Assembly (NCBI GenBank): GCA_045600025.1
Contig: JAZRXC010000048.1
Coordinates: 1 to 21,705 of the forward strand
Source: UBA3774 sp045600025
GTDB lineage: Bacteria; Bacillota; Clostridia; Lachnospirales; Lachnospiraceae
Reading direction: 5' to 3'
DNA: 21,705 nt
Shown: in pieces, positions 14,602-21,705 of the stretch
Layout of the letters: each line of letters starts with the position of its first letter
How positions within the stretch are numbered: position 1 is the first letter of the stretch
Made by a program: the position numbers and the translations under genes
Notes under the pieces: model-generated
Database searches by the model: none
What the model was told of the DNA's origin: nothing
The model's input: the letters and a program-made list of their open reading frames with translations, nothing else

Positions 14602-15987
14602 TTATCTCAGTCCGAGCAAATCATATCCGATCATCCAGACTTCTTTTGAACCGATGGTAAGAAGAATATCTCCGTCCTGAAGCGTCTCCAGCAGGAACTG
14701 CTCAATCTCTCCGAAAGCTGGGAATGAGTAAGCATCTGTACCTACCTTACGAAGCTCTTCAGCCATAACGGCTGCCGACATACCGAGGTTGTCTTTTTCG
14801 CGGTCAGAATATATCTCGCCGATAACTGCAATATCCGCAAGTGACAGCGCTTTGGTGAAATCATCAAGCAGAAGCTTAACGCGCGAATAGGTGTGCGCCT
14901 GGAAGACAGCAACTATACGCTTTGCGCTTGTGTTTCTTGCACATTTAATGCAGGCAGCAACTTCATCGGGATGATGACCATAGTCATCGATAACAGGAAT
15001 GTTACCGAGATATCCGACCAGTTCAAATCTTCTATGGGGACTGTCAAAGTGCTCGAGGGCATATATAGCTTTATCCATGGAAATGCCTAAAGTGCGACCA
15101 GCGGCAATAGCGGAAATGGCATTCCAAATGTTGTGCTCGCCGGGAACATTGAGTTCGAGCTTAACGGTGCTTCCGGTAGACTTTTCATGAAGTGTGAGCG
15201 TCGGATGGCCGAGGGCATCGTATACTTCATCAGAGAAACGGTAATCATCTTCATCTCGTCTGCCGACAGTAAGAACGTGGCAGGGGAGACCCTCTGTAAA
15301 GAATTCAAAATTGTCTATATTGCTGCAAATGATAAGAGTTCCTTCGGAAGTGAGTCTTTCTGCGAACTGACGGAAAGACTTACGGATATTTTCGAGGTTT
15401 TTGAAGAAATCAAGATGATCATTTGCGACATTCAAAATGATGGAAACAAGCGGAGAAAGTGAGAGATAGGAATTGGTAAACTCACAAGCTTCGCATACGA
15501 AATACGGAGAAGCGCCAACGCGGATATTTCCGCCGATGCTGTCAAGCATACCACCCACGCTGACTGTAGGGTCAAGCTGTGCGGCAAGCATGATTTCGGA
15601 AACCATTGAAGTAGTGGTTGTCTTACCGTGAGTTCCTGCAACAGCGACAGAAGAAGGGTAATTTCTCATCAACTCACCGAGCATATCTGCACGGTTAAGA
15701 AGCGGAATACCATAATTTTCTGCGGCTATATATTCGGGGTTGTCGGGATGAACGGCAGCTGTAAAAACAACAAGATCGACATCGGGAGAGAGATTTTCAC
15801 TGCGATGTCCGATAAAGATTTCAGCGCCACGATCAGTGAGCCTTTTAGTAAGATCGGAAGCAACTATATCAGAACCGGTAACGCGGAAGCCCTTACCTAA
15901 TAGAACCTCGGCGAGGCCACTCATACTGATGCCGCCGATTCCGATAAAATGTACCCATATCGGGTGATTAAAGTCTATTTCGTACAT
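14602..15987 (-). CDS. murC: UDP-N-acetylmuramate--L-alanine ligase
   Basis: A cytoplasmic ATP-dependent ligase that adds L-alanine to UDP-MurNAc, the first amino acid of the peptidoglycan stem peptide. The N-terminal domain shows GIGGISMSGLAEVL and the central domain has the ATP loop GTHGKT (118-123); HHPDEVAACI and the C-terminal HTYSRV region are typical of MurC rather than MurD, E or F. The start at 15987 (461 residues) is preferred to the longer in-frame start at 16044, because a perfect promoter lies at 16044-16016 and AAAGGA is 7 bases before this ATG; the longer version would not be transcribed. It stands outside the mur-fts cluster as a single gene. Confidence 0.96.
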   Translation of the reverse strand: MYEIDFNHPIWVHFIGIGGISMSGLAEVLLGKGFRVTGSDIVASDLTKRLTDRGAEIFIGHRSENLSPDVDLVVFTAAVHPDNPEYIAAENYGIPLLNRADMLGELMRNYPSSVAVAGTHGKTTTTSMVSEIMLAAQLDPTVSVGGMLDSIGGNIRVGASPYFVCEACEFTNSYLSLSPLVSIILNVANDHLDFFKNLENIRKSFRQFAERLTSEGTLIICSNIDNFEFFTEGLPCHVLTVGRRDEDDYRFSDEVYDALGHPTLTLHEKSTGSTVKLELNVPGEHNIWNAISAIAAGRTLGISMDKAIYALEHFDSPHRRFELVGYLGNIPVIDDYGHHPDEVAACIKCARNTSAKRIVAVFQAHTYSRVKLLLDDFTKALSLADIAVIGEIYSDREKDNLGMSAAVMAEELRKVGTDAYSFPAFGEIEQFLLETLQDGDILLTIGSKEVWMIGYDLLGLR

Positions 15988-16015
15988 GAAATAATCCTTT
16001 CTTAAAACCAAGGTA

Positions 16016-16044
16016 ATTATAATTCCACCATATGTCAGTGTCAA
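16016..16044 (-). promoter_or_regulatory. Consensus sigma-A promoter of murC
   Basis: On the minus strand a perfect TTGACA (16044-16039) and a perfect TATAAT (16021-16016) are separated by exactly 17 bases. The predicted start near 16009 gives a leader of about 22 bases. Confidence 0.9.
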
Positions 16045-16108
16045 CTATTTAACAATGGACCGGCACCGAAATGCGCTCATTTTTTATAAATATATAAGAA
16101 AAGAGGGC

Positions 16109-16137
16109 TTGAAAAAAACGGCGTAAATTGTTAGCAT
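16109..16137 (+). promoter_or_regulatory. Probable promoter of the Hsp70-like gene
   Basis: TTGAAA (16109-16114) is followed after 17 bases by TAGCAT (16132-16137), with TGT immediately before it as an extended -10. No CIRCE element is present, unlike the hrcA promoter. Confidence 0.5.
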
Positions 16138-16160
16138 AATAGTTTGAAAAGGAATGTAAG

Positions 16161-17651
16161 ATGGGAAAAATAATAGGTATTGATTTAGGGACTACAAATT
16201 CCTGCGTAGCAGTATTAGAAGGCGGAAGCCCCACCATAATTACAAATAGCGAGGGAGCCAGAACGACGCCCTCTGTTGTTGCATTTACCAAAACAGGTGA
16301 ACGCCTCATAGGCGATGCGGCAAAAAGACAGGCAGTAACAAATGCGGCCAGAACCATTACTTCCGTAAAAAGAAAGATGGGCACTGATTCTAAGATACAG
16401 ATAGACGGTAAGAGATACGGCGCGCCTGAGATATCAGCGATGATACTGCGTAAGCTACGCCGTGATGCTGAGAATTATCTCGGAGAAACAGTGGACAGAG
16501 CTGTAATAACAGTTCCCGCCTATTTTGATGACGCGCAACGTCAGGCAACAAAAGACGCGGGGCGCATAGCGGGACTTACAGTTGAGAGAATAATCAATGA
16601 GCCCACAGCTGCAGCACTGGCATACGGAACAGATGCAATGGGCGATTGCAGAATCATGGTTTTCGATTTGGGCGGCGGAACATTTGACGTATCTATTATC
16701 GAGATGTCAGAAGGCCTAATCGAAGTAGTAGCGGTGGCAGGCGACAACAAACTCGGCGGTGATGATTTTGATGCAGCAGTATCTGCATACCTTGTATCCG
16801 AATTTAAGAAGAGCGACGGAATTGATTTATCAAAAGACGTGATGGCACTTCAGCGCATACGCGAAGCAGCGGAAAAAGCAAAGATTGAACTTTCCTCTGC
16901 AACATCTACGAACATAAACCTTCCGTTCATAGCGACAGACAAGCACGGTGCTAAGCATCTTGATATAATGCTCACAAGAGCTAAGTTTGACGAGATTACA
17001 TACAGCCTCGTAGAACGCACCAGAGGCCCCGTAGAGCTTGCATTATCCGATGCTAAGCTGACTGCATCGGATATAGATAAAGTGCTTCTTGTAGGAGGCT
17101 CTACGCGTATCCCCGCAGTTCAGGAAAAAGTGCGCCAGCTTATGAAACGCGAGCCAAGTCACGGAATTAATCCGGATGAGTGCGTAGCCCTCGGCGCAGC
17201 TGTTCAGGGCGGCAAGCTTGCAGGAGAGGCCGGTACGAGAGAAGTTCTTCTGATGGACGTAACACCGATGACACTTTCGGTCGAGACTATAGGCGGAGTT
17301 GCAACACATATAATTGCCAAGAACTCCACTATACCTACAAGGTACAGTCAGATATTTACCACGGCAGCCAATTTCCAGACTTCAGTTGAAATAAACGTCC
17401 TTCAGGGCGAGAGACATTTTGCCAGAGATAACCGTCTTCTCGGAACTTTCAGACTCGACGGCATAAGACGTGCACTGCGCGGAGTACCTCAGATAGAAGT
17501 AACATTTGACATAGATGCTAACGGCATCTTGGTAGTAAGCGCAAAGGACCTCGGCACGGGCAGATCGCAGAACATAGTCATAACGGGCAGCTCAAATATG
17601 TCTGAGGATGACATTCAAAAAGCTATAGCAGACAACAGGATGGATTCATAA
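16161..17651 (+). CDS. Lidless Hsp70/DnaK-like chaperone
   Basis: A 496-residue Hsp70 paralogue. The ATPase domain is complete: GIDLGTTNSC (6-15), VFDLGGGTFDVS, LVGGSTRIP. The interdomain linker VLLMD (362-366) is followed by a beta-sandwich substrate-binding domain (DVTPMTLSVETIGG... VTFDIDANGILVVSAKD). The chain stops a few residues after SEDDIQKAIADN, where the helical lid of DnaK (about 100 residues) would begin. The next gene starts 2 bases after the stop, so there is no room for a frameshifted lid. A canonical dnaK is expected after grpE beyond the window, so this is probably a second Hsp70 with fast peptide exchange or a specialised client. AAAAGGA precedes the ATG. Confidence 0.9.
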   Translation: MGKIIGIDLGTTNSCVAVLEGGSPTIITNSEGARTTPSVVAFTKTGERLIGDAAKRQAVTNAARTITSVKRKMGTDSKIQIDGKRYGAPEISAMILRKLRRDAENYLGETVDRAVITVPAYFDDAQRQATKDAGRIAGLTVERIINEPTAAALAYGTDAMGDCRIMVFDLGGGTFDVSIIEMSEGLIEVVAVAGDNKLGGDDFDAAVSAYLVSEFKKSDGIDLSKDVMALQRIREAAEKAKIELSSATSTNINLPFIATDKHGAKHLDIMLTRAKFDEITYSLVERTRGPVELALSDAKLTASDIDKVLLVGGSTRIPAVQEKVRQLMKREPSHGINPDECVALGAAVQGGKLAGEAGTREVLLMDVTPMTLSVETIGGVATHIIAKNSTIPTRYSQIFTTAANFQTSVEINVLQGERHFARDNRLLGTFRLDGIRRALRGVPQIEVTFDIDANGILVVSAKDLGTGRSQNIVITGSSNMSEDDIQKAIADNRMDS

Positions 17652-17652
17652 A

Positions 17653-19038
17653 TTGTTAAAACGTTTTATAGGAAATAAATCGTTCTATCGTAAGGTGCTT
17701 ATAGTAACGATTCCGATTATGCTTCAGAACGCAATCACCAACTTTGTCAACATGCTTGACAACATTATGGTCGGACAGATTGGTACTGAGCAGATGACCG
17801 GTGTATCGATAGTTAACCAGCTCATATTTGTATTTAACCTTTGCATATTCGGAGGCATGTCCGGTCCCGGCATATTTACCGCACAGTTCTACGGCAAACA
17901 GGATCATGAGGGAGTGCGGCATACCTTCAGATTCAAACTCCTCGTGGCAATCATAGTTTCAATACTGGGATTCGGTGTTTTGTCAATCTGGGGAGAGGAA
18001 CTGATTCAACTTTACTTATCCGGAGAGACGGCTGTAGTTGATGCGGGTCTGACGCTGAAATATGCAAAAGATTATTTGGCTGTAGCCGTCTGGGGACTTC
18101 TGCCCTTTGCTTTGTCTAACGTCTATTCCACGACCATGCGTGAAAGCATGGACACGATGAAGCCGATGCTGGCAGGCATGATAGCGGTAATAGTCAATCT
18201 GGTATTTAACTGGATTTTGATATACGGAAAATTAGGATTGCCTGCGCTCGGAGTAGCAGGTGCCGCAATAGCAACCGTAATGTCAAGATTTGTAGAAGTC
18301 GGGCTACTGGCGCTTTGGACGCATAAAAATCCCACAAGGTATCCGTATATTAAAGGAGTATATTCAAGTCTTGAGATACCTTCAGCCCTTATGCATGAAA
18401 TCATCCGCAAGGGCCTGCCGCTTTTATTTAACGAAACATTGTGGTCGATGGGTATAGCCACAATTAATCAGATATATTCTGTCCGCGGCCTTGATGTAAT
18501 GGCAGCCAGCAATATTTGCTCGACACTTATTAACCTCGGAAATGTAGTATTCCTCGCGATGGGTAATTCGATTGCAATATTGATAGGCCAGAGGCTCGGA
18601 GCGGGTCAGATAGAAGAAGCTGTGGATGAAGCACCGAAGATGATAGCTTTTTCAATGTTTTGCGGACTGATTACGGGCGGCCTTACCATTTTGCTTGCTC
18701 AGGCATTCCCGATGATTTATAATACGAATGTTGAGGTTCGTGCGTTGGCGACTTCAATGATTATAGTATTTGCTGCATTTTTCCCGGTAGGCGCGTTCTG
18801 TAACGGAACATATTTTACACTTCGTTCCGGTGGCCGTACTGTGATAACGTTTTTGTTTGATTCAGCCTATGTGTGGAGCGTTCAGATCCCGGTTGCGCTT
18901 GCAGTTACATACCTTACGGATTTACCAATAATCCCGCTTATTGCTATAGTTCAGGGAACTATGACACTAAAAATAGTTATAGGATCTATTCTTGTTAAGA
19001 AACGGATTTGGGTACGAAACATGGTAGCAGAAAAATAA
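17653..19038 (+). CDS. MATE family efflux transporter
   Basis: A 461-residue integral membrane protein with about 12 helices, of the multidrug and toxic compound extrusion family. The N-terminal half has VTIPIMLQNAITNFVNMLDNIMVGQIG, matching the family's first two helices, and the two-fold repeat returns in the second half (KGLPLLFNETLWSMGIATINQ). It would export drugs or metabolites in exchange for Na+ or H+. The only start that gives a full first helix is the TTG at 17653, two bases after the Hsp70 stop, with AGGA 12 bases upstream, so initiation is probably weak and coupled to the upstream gene. The substrate is unknown. Confidence 0.9.
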   Translation: MLKRFIGNKSFYRKVLIVTIPIMLQNAITNFVNMLDNIMVGQIGTEQMTGVSIVNQLIFVFNLCIFGGMSGPGIFTAQFYGKQDHEGVRHTFRFKLLVAIIVSILGFGVLSIWGEELIQLYLSGETAVVDAGLTLKYAKDYLAVAVWGLLPFALSNVYSTTMRESMDTMKPMLAGMIAVIVNLVFNWILIYGKLGLPALGVAGAAIATVMSRFVEVGLLALWTHKNPTRYPYIKGVYSSLEIPSALMHEIIRKGLPLLFNETLWSMGIATINQIYSVRGLDVMAASNICSTLINLGNVVFLAMGNSIAILIGQRLGAGQIEEAVDEAPKMIAFSMFCGLITGGLTILLAQAFPMIYNTNVEVRALATSMIIVFAAFFPVGAFCNGTYFTLRSGGRTVITFLFDSAYVWSVQIPVALAVTYLTDLPIIPLIAIVQGTMTLKIVIGSILVKKRIWVRNMVAEK

Positions 19039-19050
19039 ACGGAGAAACAG

Positions 19051-19992
19051 ATGAGTGATTTTGTAATATGCACAGATTCAGCCTGCGATATTAATCCTGC
19101 CACACTAAATGAGTGGGGGGTTAAATATTGCCAGCTGCATTTCTATTTCGAAGGCGAAGAAAAAGAATATCTTAATTATGACATGGACGCCCGCGAATTC
19201 TACGCAAATATGCGTGCCGGAAGATATGTACGCACCTCATCCGTCAACCAGATGGATTATGAAGATTTGTGGGAGCCGATATTAAAAGAGGACAAGGACA
19301 TTCTATACATCGGTTTTTCATCGGCTTTAAGTGTGACATGTAATACAGCAATGATTGCTGCAGGAAATTTACTCGAGGATTATCCGGAGAGGCGCATTAT
19401 CTGTGTAGATTCCATGAGCGCTTCTGCAGGCATGGGGTTTCTCGTATACAAAGCTGTTATGAAAAAACGTGACGGAGCAACGATTGATGAATGCGTAGCC
19501 ATGCTGGAAGATAGCAAGATGAACATGAACCACTGGTTCTCTGTAGACGATTTAAAGTATCTGCGTAAGGGCGGAAGACTCGGAGCATCGGCAGCCAAGG
19601 TTGCATCAACTGTAGGCATCAAGCCGGTACTTAATATGGATGACAATGGCAAATTGGCCTTTAAATATGTAGTTCGCGGAAGAAAAAGTGCAATTAAAGC
19701 ACTTGTATCCGAATACAGTAAGCGTGCATTAAAACCGGGACCTGATGATACGATATTTGTCTGTCATTCTGACTGCCTCGGAGATATATTATTGCTCCAG
19801 GATAAGTTTATGGAAGAGTTCGGAGTGAAATTCACTTATATAGCAGATGTAGGCCCGGTAATAGGTTCACATATCGGTCCCGGAGTATTTTCAATATTCT
19901 TTGAAGGAGACGGGAGAACAAGAAAGATGGAGCTTCCGCATCCGATTGAAAAAATCAAGAGTGTTGCAAAAGAACAGTTTATAAATTCTTAA
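19051..19992 (+). CDS. DegV family fatty-acid-binding protein
   Basis: A 313-residue cytoplasmic protein of the DegV/FakB family, which holds a fatty acid for phosphorylation by fatty acid kinase FakA. The opening VICTDSACDIN, the ligand-head motif TSSVN (Thr62, Ser63), SVDDLKYLRKGGRLG and the closing GPVIGSHIGPG are all characteristic. CGGAGA lies 7-8 bases before the ATG, and the gene is 12 bases after the MATE gene, forming a unit hsp70-MATE-degV. No fakA is in the window. Ligand chain specificity cannot be read from the sequence. Confidence 0.9.
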   Translation: MSDFVICTDSACDINPATLNEWGVKYCQLHFYFEGEEKEYLNYDMDAREFYANMRAGRYVRTSSVNQMDYEDLWEPILKEDKDILYIGFSSALSVTCNTAMIAAGNLLEDYPERRIICVDSMSASAGMGFLVYKAVMKKRDGATIDECVAMLEDSKMNMNHWFSVDDLKYLRKGGRLGASAAKVASTVGIKPVLNMDDNGKLAFKYVVRGRKSAIKALVSEYSKRALKPGPDDTIFVCHSDCLGDILLLQDKFMEEFGVKFTYIADVGPVIGSHIGPGVFSIFFEGDGRTRKMELPHPIEKIKSVAKEQFINS

Positions 19993-19996
19993 TTTT

Positions 19997-20034
19997 TAAG
20001 CCCTTGACATATTGATGTCCGGGGCTTATATTAT
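19997..20034 (+). terminator. Probable terminator of the degV unit, overlapping the hrcA promoter
   Basis: TAAGCCC (19997-20003) pairs with GGGCTTA (20022-20028); inside, GACAT (20006-20010) pairs with ATGTC (20015-20019) around an ATTG loop. Only a mixed A/T stretch follows, so termination may be partial. The hairpin contains the -35 box of hrcA. Confidence 0.5.
20004..20032 (+). promoter_or_regulatory. Sigma-A promoter of hrcA-grpE
   Basis: A perfect TTGACA (20004-20009) and TATATT (20027-20032) with a 17-base spacer. The predicted start near 20039 places the CIRCE element in the first bases of the transcript. Confidence 0.85.
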
Positions 20035-20041
20035 ACACAGT

Positions 20042-20072
20042 TGTTAGCACTCAATGCGCGAGAGTGCTAACA
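20042..20072 (+). promoter_or_regulatory. CIRCE operator for HrcA
   Basis: A perfect match to TTAGCACTC-N9-GAGTGCTAA at 20044-20070, extended by two more complementary bases on each side. HrcA bound here would repress its own operon until heat stress. Confidence 0.97.
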
Positions 20073-20085
20073 GACAGGAAGAGAC

Positions 20086-21111
20086 ATGGAACTTGACGAG
20101 AGAAAGAAAAGCATATTAAACGCCATAATAAGAAATTATCAGGAGACCGGTGAGCCGGTTGGTTCCCGAACAATTTCAAAGATTGACGGTCTGCAGCTTT
20201 CACCGGCTACTATTCGCAATGAGATGTCGGACCTTGAAGAGATGGGGCTGATTGTCCAGCCACATACTTCGGCAGGTCGTGTTCCGACAGACAAGGCTTA
20301 TCGTCTTTATGTAGATGAACTTATGCAGGAAGGCAAACAGCTTCCTCAGCCGGCCGCAGAAGAAACGATGCTTCTAAACAGAGTTAATCGTTTGGAAGAA
20401 CTGCTTATGCAGATGGCCAAGATCTTAGCCAACAATACAAATTATGCGACTATGATCACAGGTCCTAAAGCATCAAGCGGAAAGCTGAAGTTTTTACAAC
20501 TCTCCCCGATGCAGGGCGGCAGACTGCTGGCAGTAATAGTACTGAACGGCGATATGGTCCGCAACGATATATTTGATATAGGTGAGGACCTTGATGCGCA
20601 GGAAGTACTTCAGCTGAATTTGCTCCTCAATCAGAACCTTGTCGGGCTTTCAATAGAAGAAATTAATCTTGCCATTATCAGCAGAATAAAAGAAAAGGCA
20701 GGAACGAGAGCAGAGCTTGTCGGCAGAATAATAGATGCCATAGGCGAAGCAATATCAGCCGAAGAAACTCAAAGAGTCTACACAAGCGGCACGCCCAATA
20801 TCTTCAAATATCCTGAGCTTACAGGAGGCGATAAAGCAAGTGAGCTGATATCTGCAATAGAAGAAAAGCAACTGCTTCAGCCGGTATTTGCAGATGGCGA
20901 TCACAGAGACATTCAAGTTTATATTGGTGATGAGGTTCCTGTTGATACTATGAAGAACTGCAGCGTAGTTACGGCAACATATGAACTCGGCAGCGGTGTA
21001 TGCGGCAAGATCGGAATTATCGGACCTAAGCGAATGGATTATGAAAAAGTAGTAAATACGCTAAAAGAGACGATGTCTCAGCTGGATGATATTTTTTTAA
21101 AACAGGAGTAA
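20086..21111 (+). CDS. hrcA: Heat-inducible transcription repressor HrcA
   Basis: The repressor that binds CIRCE, 341 residues. The N-terminal winged helix is very typical (RKKSILNAIIRNYQETGEPVGSRTI, LSPATIRNEMSDLEEMGLI, SAGRVPTDKAYRLYVDEL), followed by the GAF-like dimerisation domain and the C-terminal VVTATYELGSGVCGKIGIIGPKRMDYEKV signature. AGGAAGAGA lies before the ATG at 20086. It is the first gene after its own operator and is followed 3 bases later by grpE, the usual order in Bacillota. HrcA is expected to need GroEL for activity; groEL is not in this window. Confidence 0.97.
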   Translation: MELDERKKSILNAIIRNYQETGEPVGSRTISKIDGLQLSPATIRNEMSDLEEMGLIVQPHTSAGRVPTDKAYRLYVDELMQEGKQLPQPAAEETMLLNRVNRLEELLMQMAKILANNTNYATMITGPKASSGKLKFLQLSPMQGGRLLAVIVLNGDMVRNDIFDIGEDLDAQEVLQLNLLLNQNLVGLSIEEINLAIISRIKEKAGTRAELVGRIIDAIGEAISAEETQRVYTSGTPNIFKYPELTGGDKASELISAIEEKQLLQPVFADGDHRDIQVYIGDEVPVDTMKNCSVVTATYELGSGVCGKIGIIGPKRMDYEKVVNTLKETMSQLDDIFLKQE

Positions 21112-21114
21112 AAC

Positions 21115-21684
21115 ATGGGTAAGAAAAACAAAGAAACCGGTAACAAACCTGAACAAGAAGTAAAAGAAGAACAGGTAGCAGAAGAGCCGGTAACCGAGGA
21201 AAAGACAGAAGAAAAAAAGGAAAAGGCAGCAGAACCTAAAAAAAGCGAACTGGATCTTGCAAAAGAAGAAATAGCAACTCTGAATGATAATTACAGACGC
21301 AGCCTCGCAGAATTTGACAATTACAGAAAGCGCACAGATAAAGAAAAAGCAGCCCGCTTTGATATGGGAGTTAAGAGCGTAGTAGAGAAACTTCTCCCGG
21401 TAGTAGATAACTTCGAAAGAGGTCTTGCTTCAATAGACGGCGATAAGGATGCATTTGCGGAAGGTATGGAAAAAACCTACAAGCAGCTACTCGATATGCT
21501 AAGTTCTCTTGGCGTAACACCGATTGAAGCAGTCGGACAGAAATTCAATCCGGACTTTCACAATGCGGTAATGCATATTGAAGATGAGAATGAACCCGAA
21601 AACACAATAGTGGAAGAATTCCAGAAGGGCTATAAGCCCGGAGATACAGTAGTCAGATACAGTATGGTCAAGGTGGCCAATTAA
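21115..21684 (+). CDS. grpE: Nucleotide exchange factor GrpE
   Basis: The co-chaperone that drives ADP release from DnaK, 189 residues and complete. The first 45 residues are a highly charged Glu/Lys-rich disordered tail, followed by the long coiled-coil dimerisation helix (SLAEFDNYRKRTDKEKAARF) and the C-terminal beta domain with QKFNPDFHNAVMHIEDEN and GYKPGDTVVRYSMVKVAN. The ribosome site AGGAG overlaps the hrcA stop region, 7-8 bases before the ATG. Only 21 bases follow in the window; dnaK and dnaJ would be expected next. Confidence 0.97.
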   Translation: MGKKNKETGNKPEQEVKEEQVAEEPVTEEKTEEKKEKAAEPKKSELDLAKEEIATLNDNYRRSLAEFDNYRKRTDKEKAARFDMGVKSVVEKLLPVVDNFERGLASIDGDKDAFAEGMEKTYKQLLDMLSSLGVTPIEAVGQKFNPDFHNAVMHIEDENEPENTIVEEFQKGYKPGDTVVRYSMVKVAN

Positions 21685-21705
21685 CATAGTACATTAACGC
21701 GCATA

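Noticed and set aside
15988..16044. N-terminal extension of MurC
   Set aside because: The region is the murC promoter and leader, and the extra residues do not resemble MurC.
16126..16140. Half CIRCE site (TTGTTAGCA) before the lidless Hsp70
   Set aside because: Only one partial arm is present with no inverted partner; it is part of the -10 region.

Overview
The window looks like a chromosomal segment of a Gram-positive anaerobe of the Bacillota, most likely class Clostridia. The reasons are purine-rich AGGAGG ribosome binding sites, near-consensus sigma-A promoters, two lipoprotein signal peptides of Gram-positive type, a CIRCE-controlled hrcA-grpE operon, a DegV-family fatty-acid-binding protein and a TM1266-family regulator, which is typical of hydrogen-metabolising anaerobes. 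I cannot name the genus from sequence alone. There are no rRNA or tRNA genes, CRISPR arrays or complete mobile elements.

Layout. Bases 1-330 hold the 3' end of an Rpn/PD-(D/E)XK nuclease-type gene. It faces a lone threonine ammonia-lyase gene (ilvA, minus strand). Divergent from ilvA is a BspA-type leucine-rich-repeat lipoprotein. Next is a two-gene unit, a class II Fic AMP-transferase plus a MmcQ/YjbR protein, with a strong promoter and a candidate operator. Bases 4249-7527 carry a minus-strand operon: TM1266-like regulator, FecCD-type permease, ATPase and substrate-binding lipoprotein for a metal chelate or corrinoid. Between the regulator and the permease is a structured leader in which a perfect terminator competes with an alternative long-range stem, so this looks like an attenuator or riboswitch.

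Bases 7642-9102 encode a C69 dipeptidase. Bases 9225-14184 form a four-gene run: an Old Yellow Enzyme/2,4-dienoyl-CoA-reductase-like iron-sulfur flavoenzyme, the two subunits of an aconitase X dehydratase, and a membrane-anchored metallophosphoesterase. The first three suggest a dehydrate-then-reduce pathway with an unknown substrate. A small zinc-ribbon protein and murC follow on the minus strand. The plus strand then carries a lidless Hsp70, a MATE transporter and a DegV protein, and finally hrcA and grpE behind a perfect CIRCE element. The canonical dnaK is expected just past the right edge.

The most interesting items are the unassigned structured leader before the ABC permease, the flavoenzyme/aconitase X module, the lidless Hsp70 paralogue near the heat-shock operon, and the promoter/operator of the Fic unit. 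Intergenic spaces are short; none exceeds about 175 bases.
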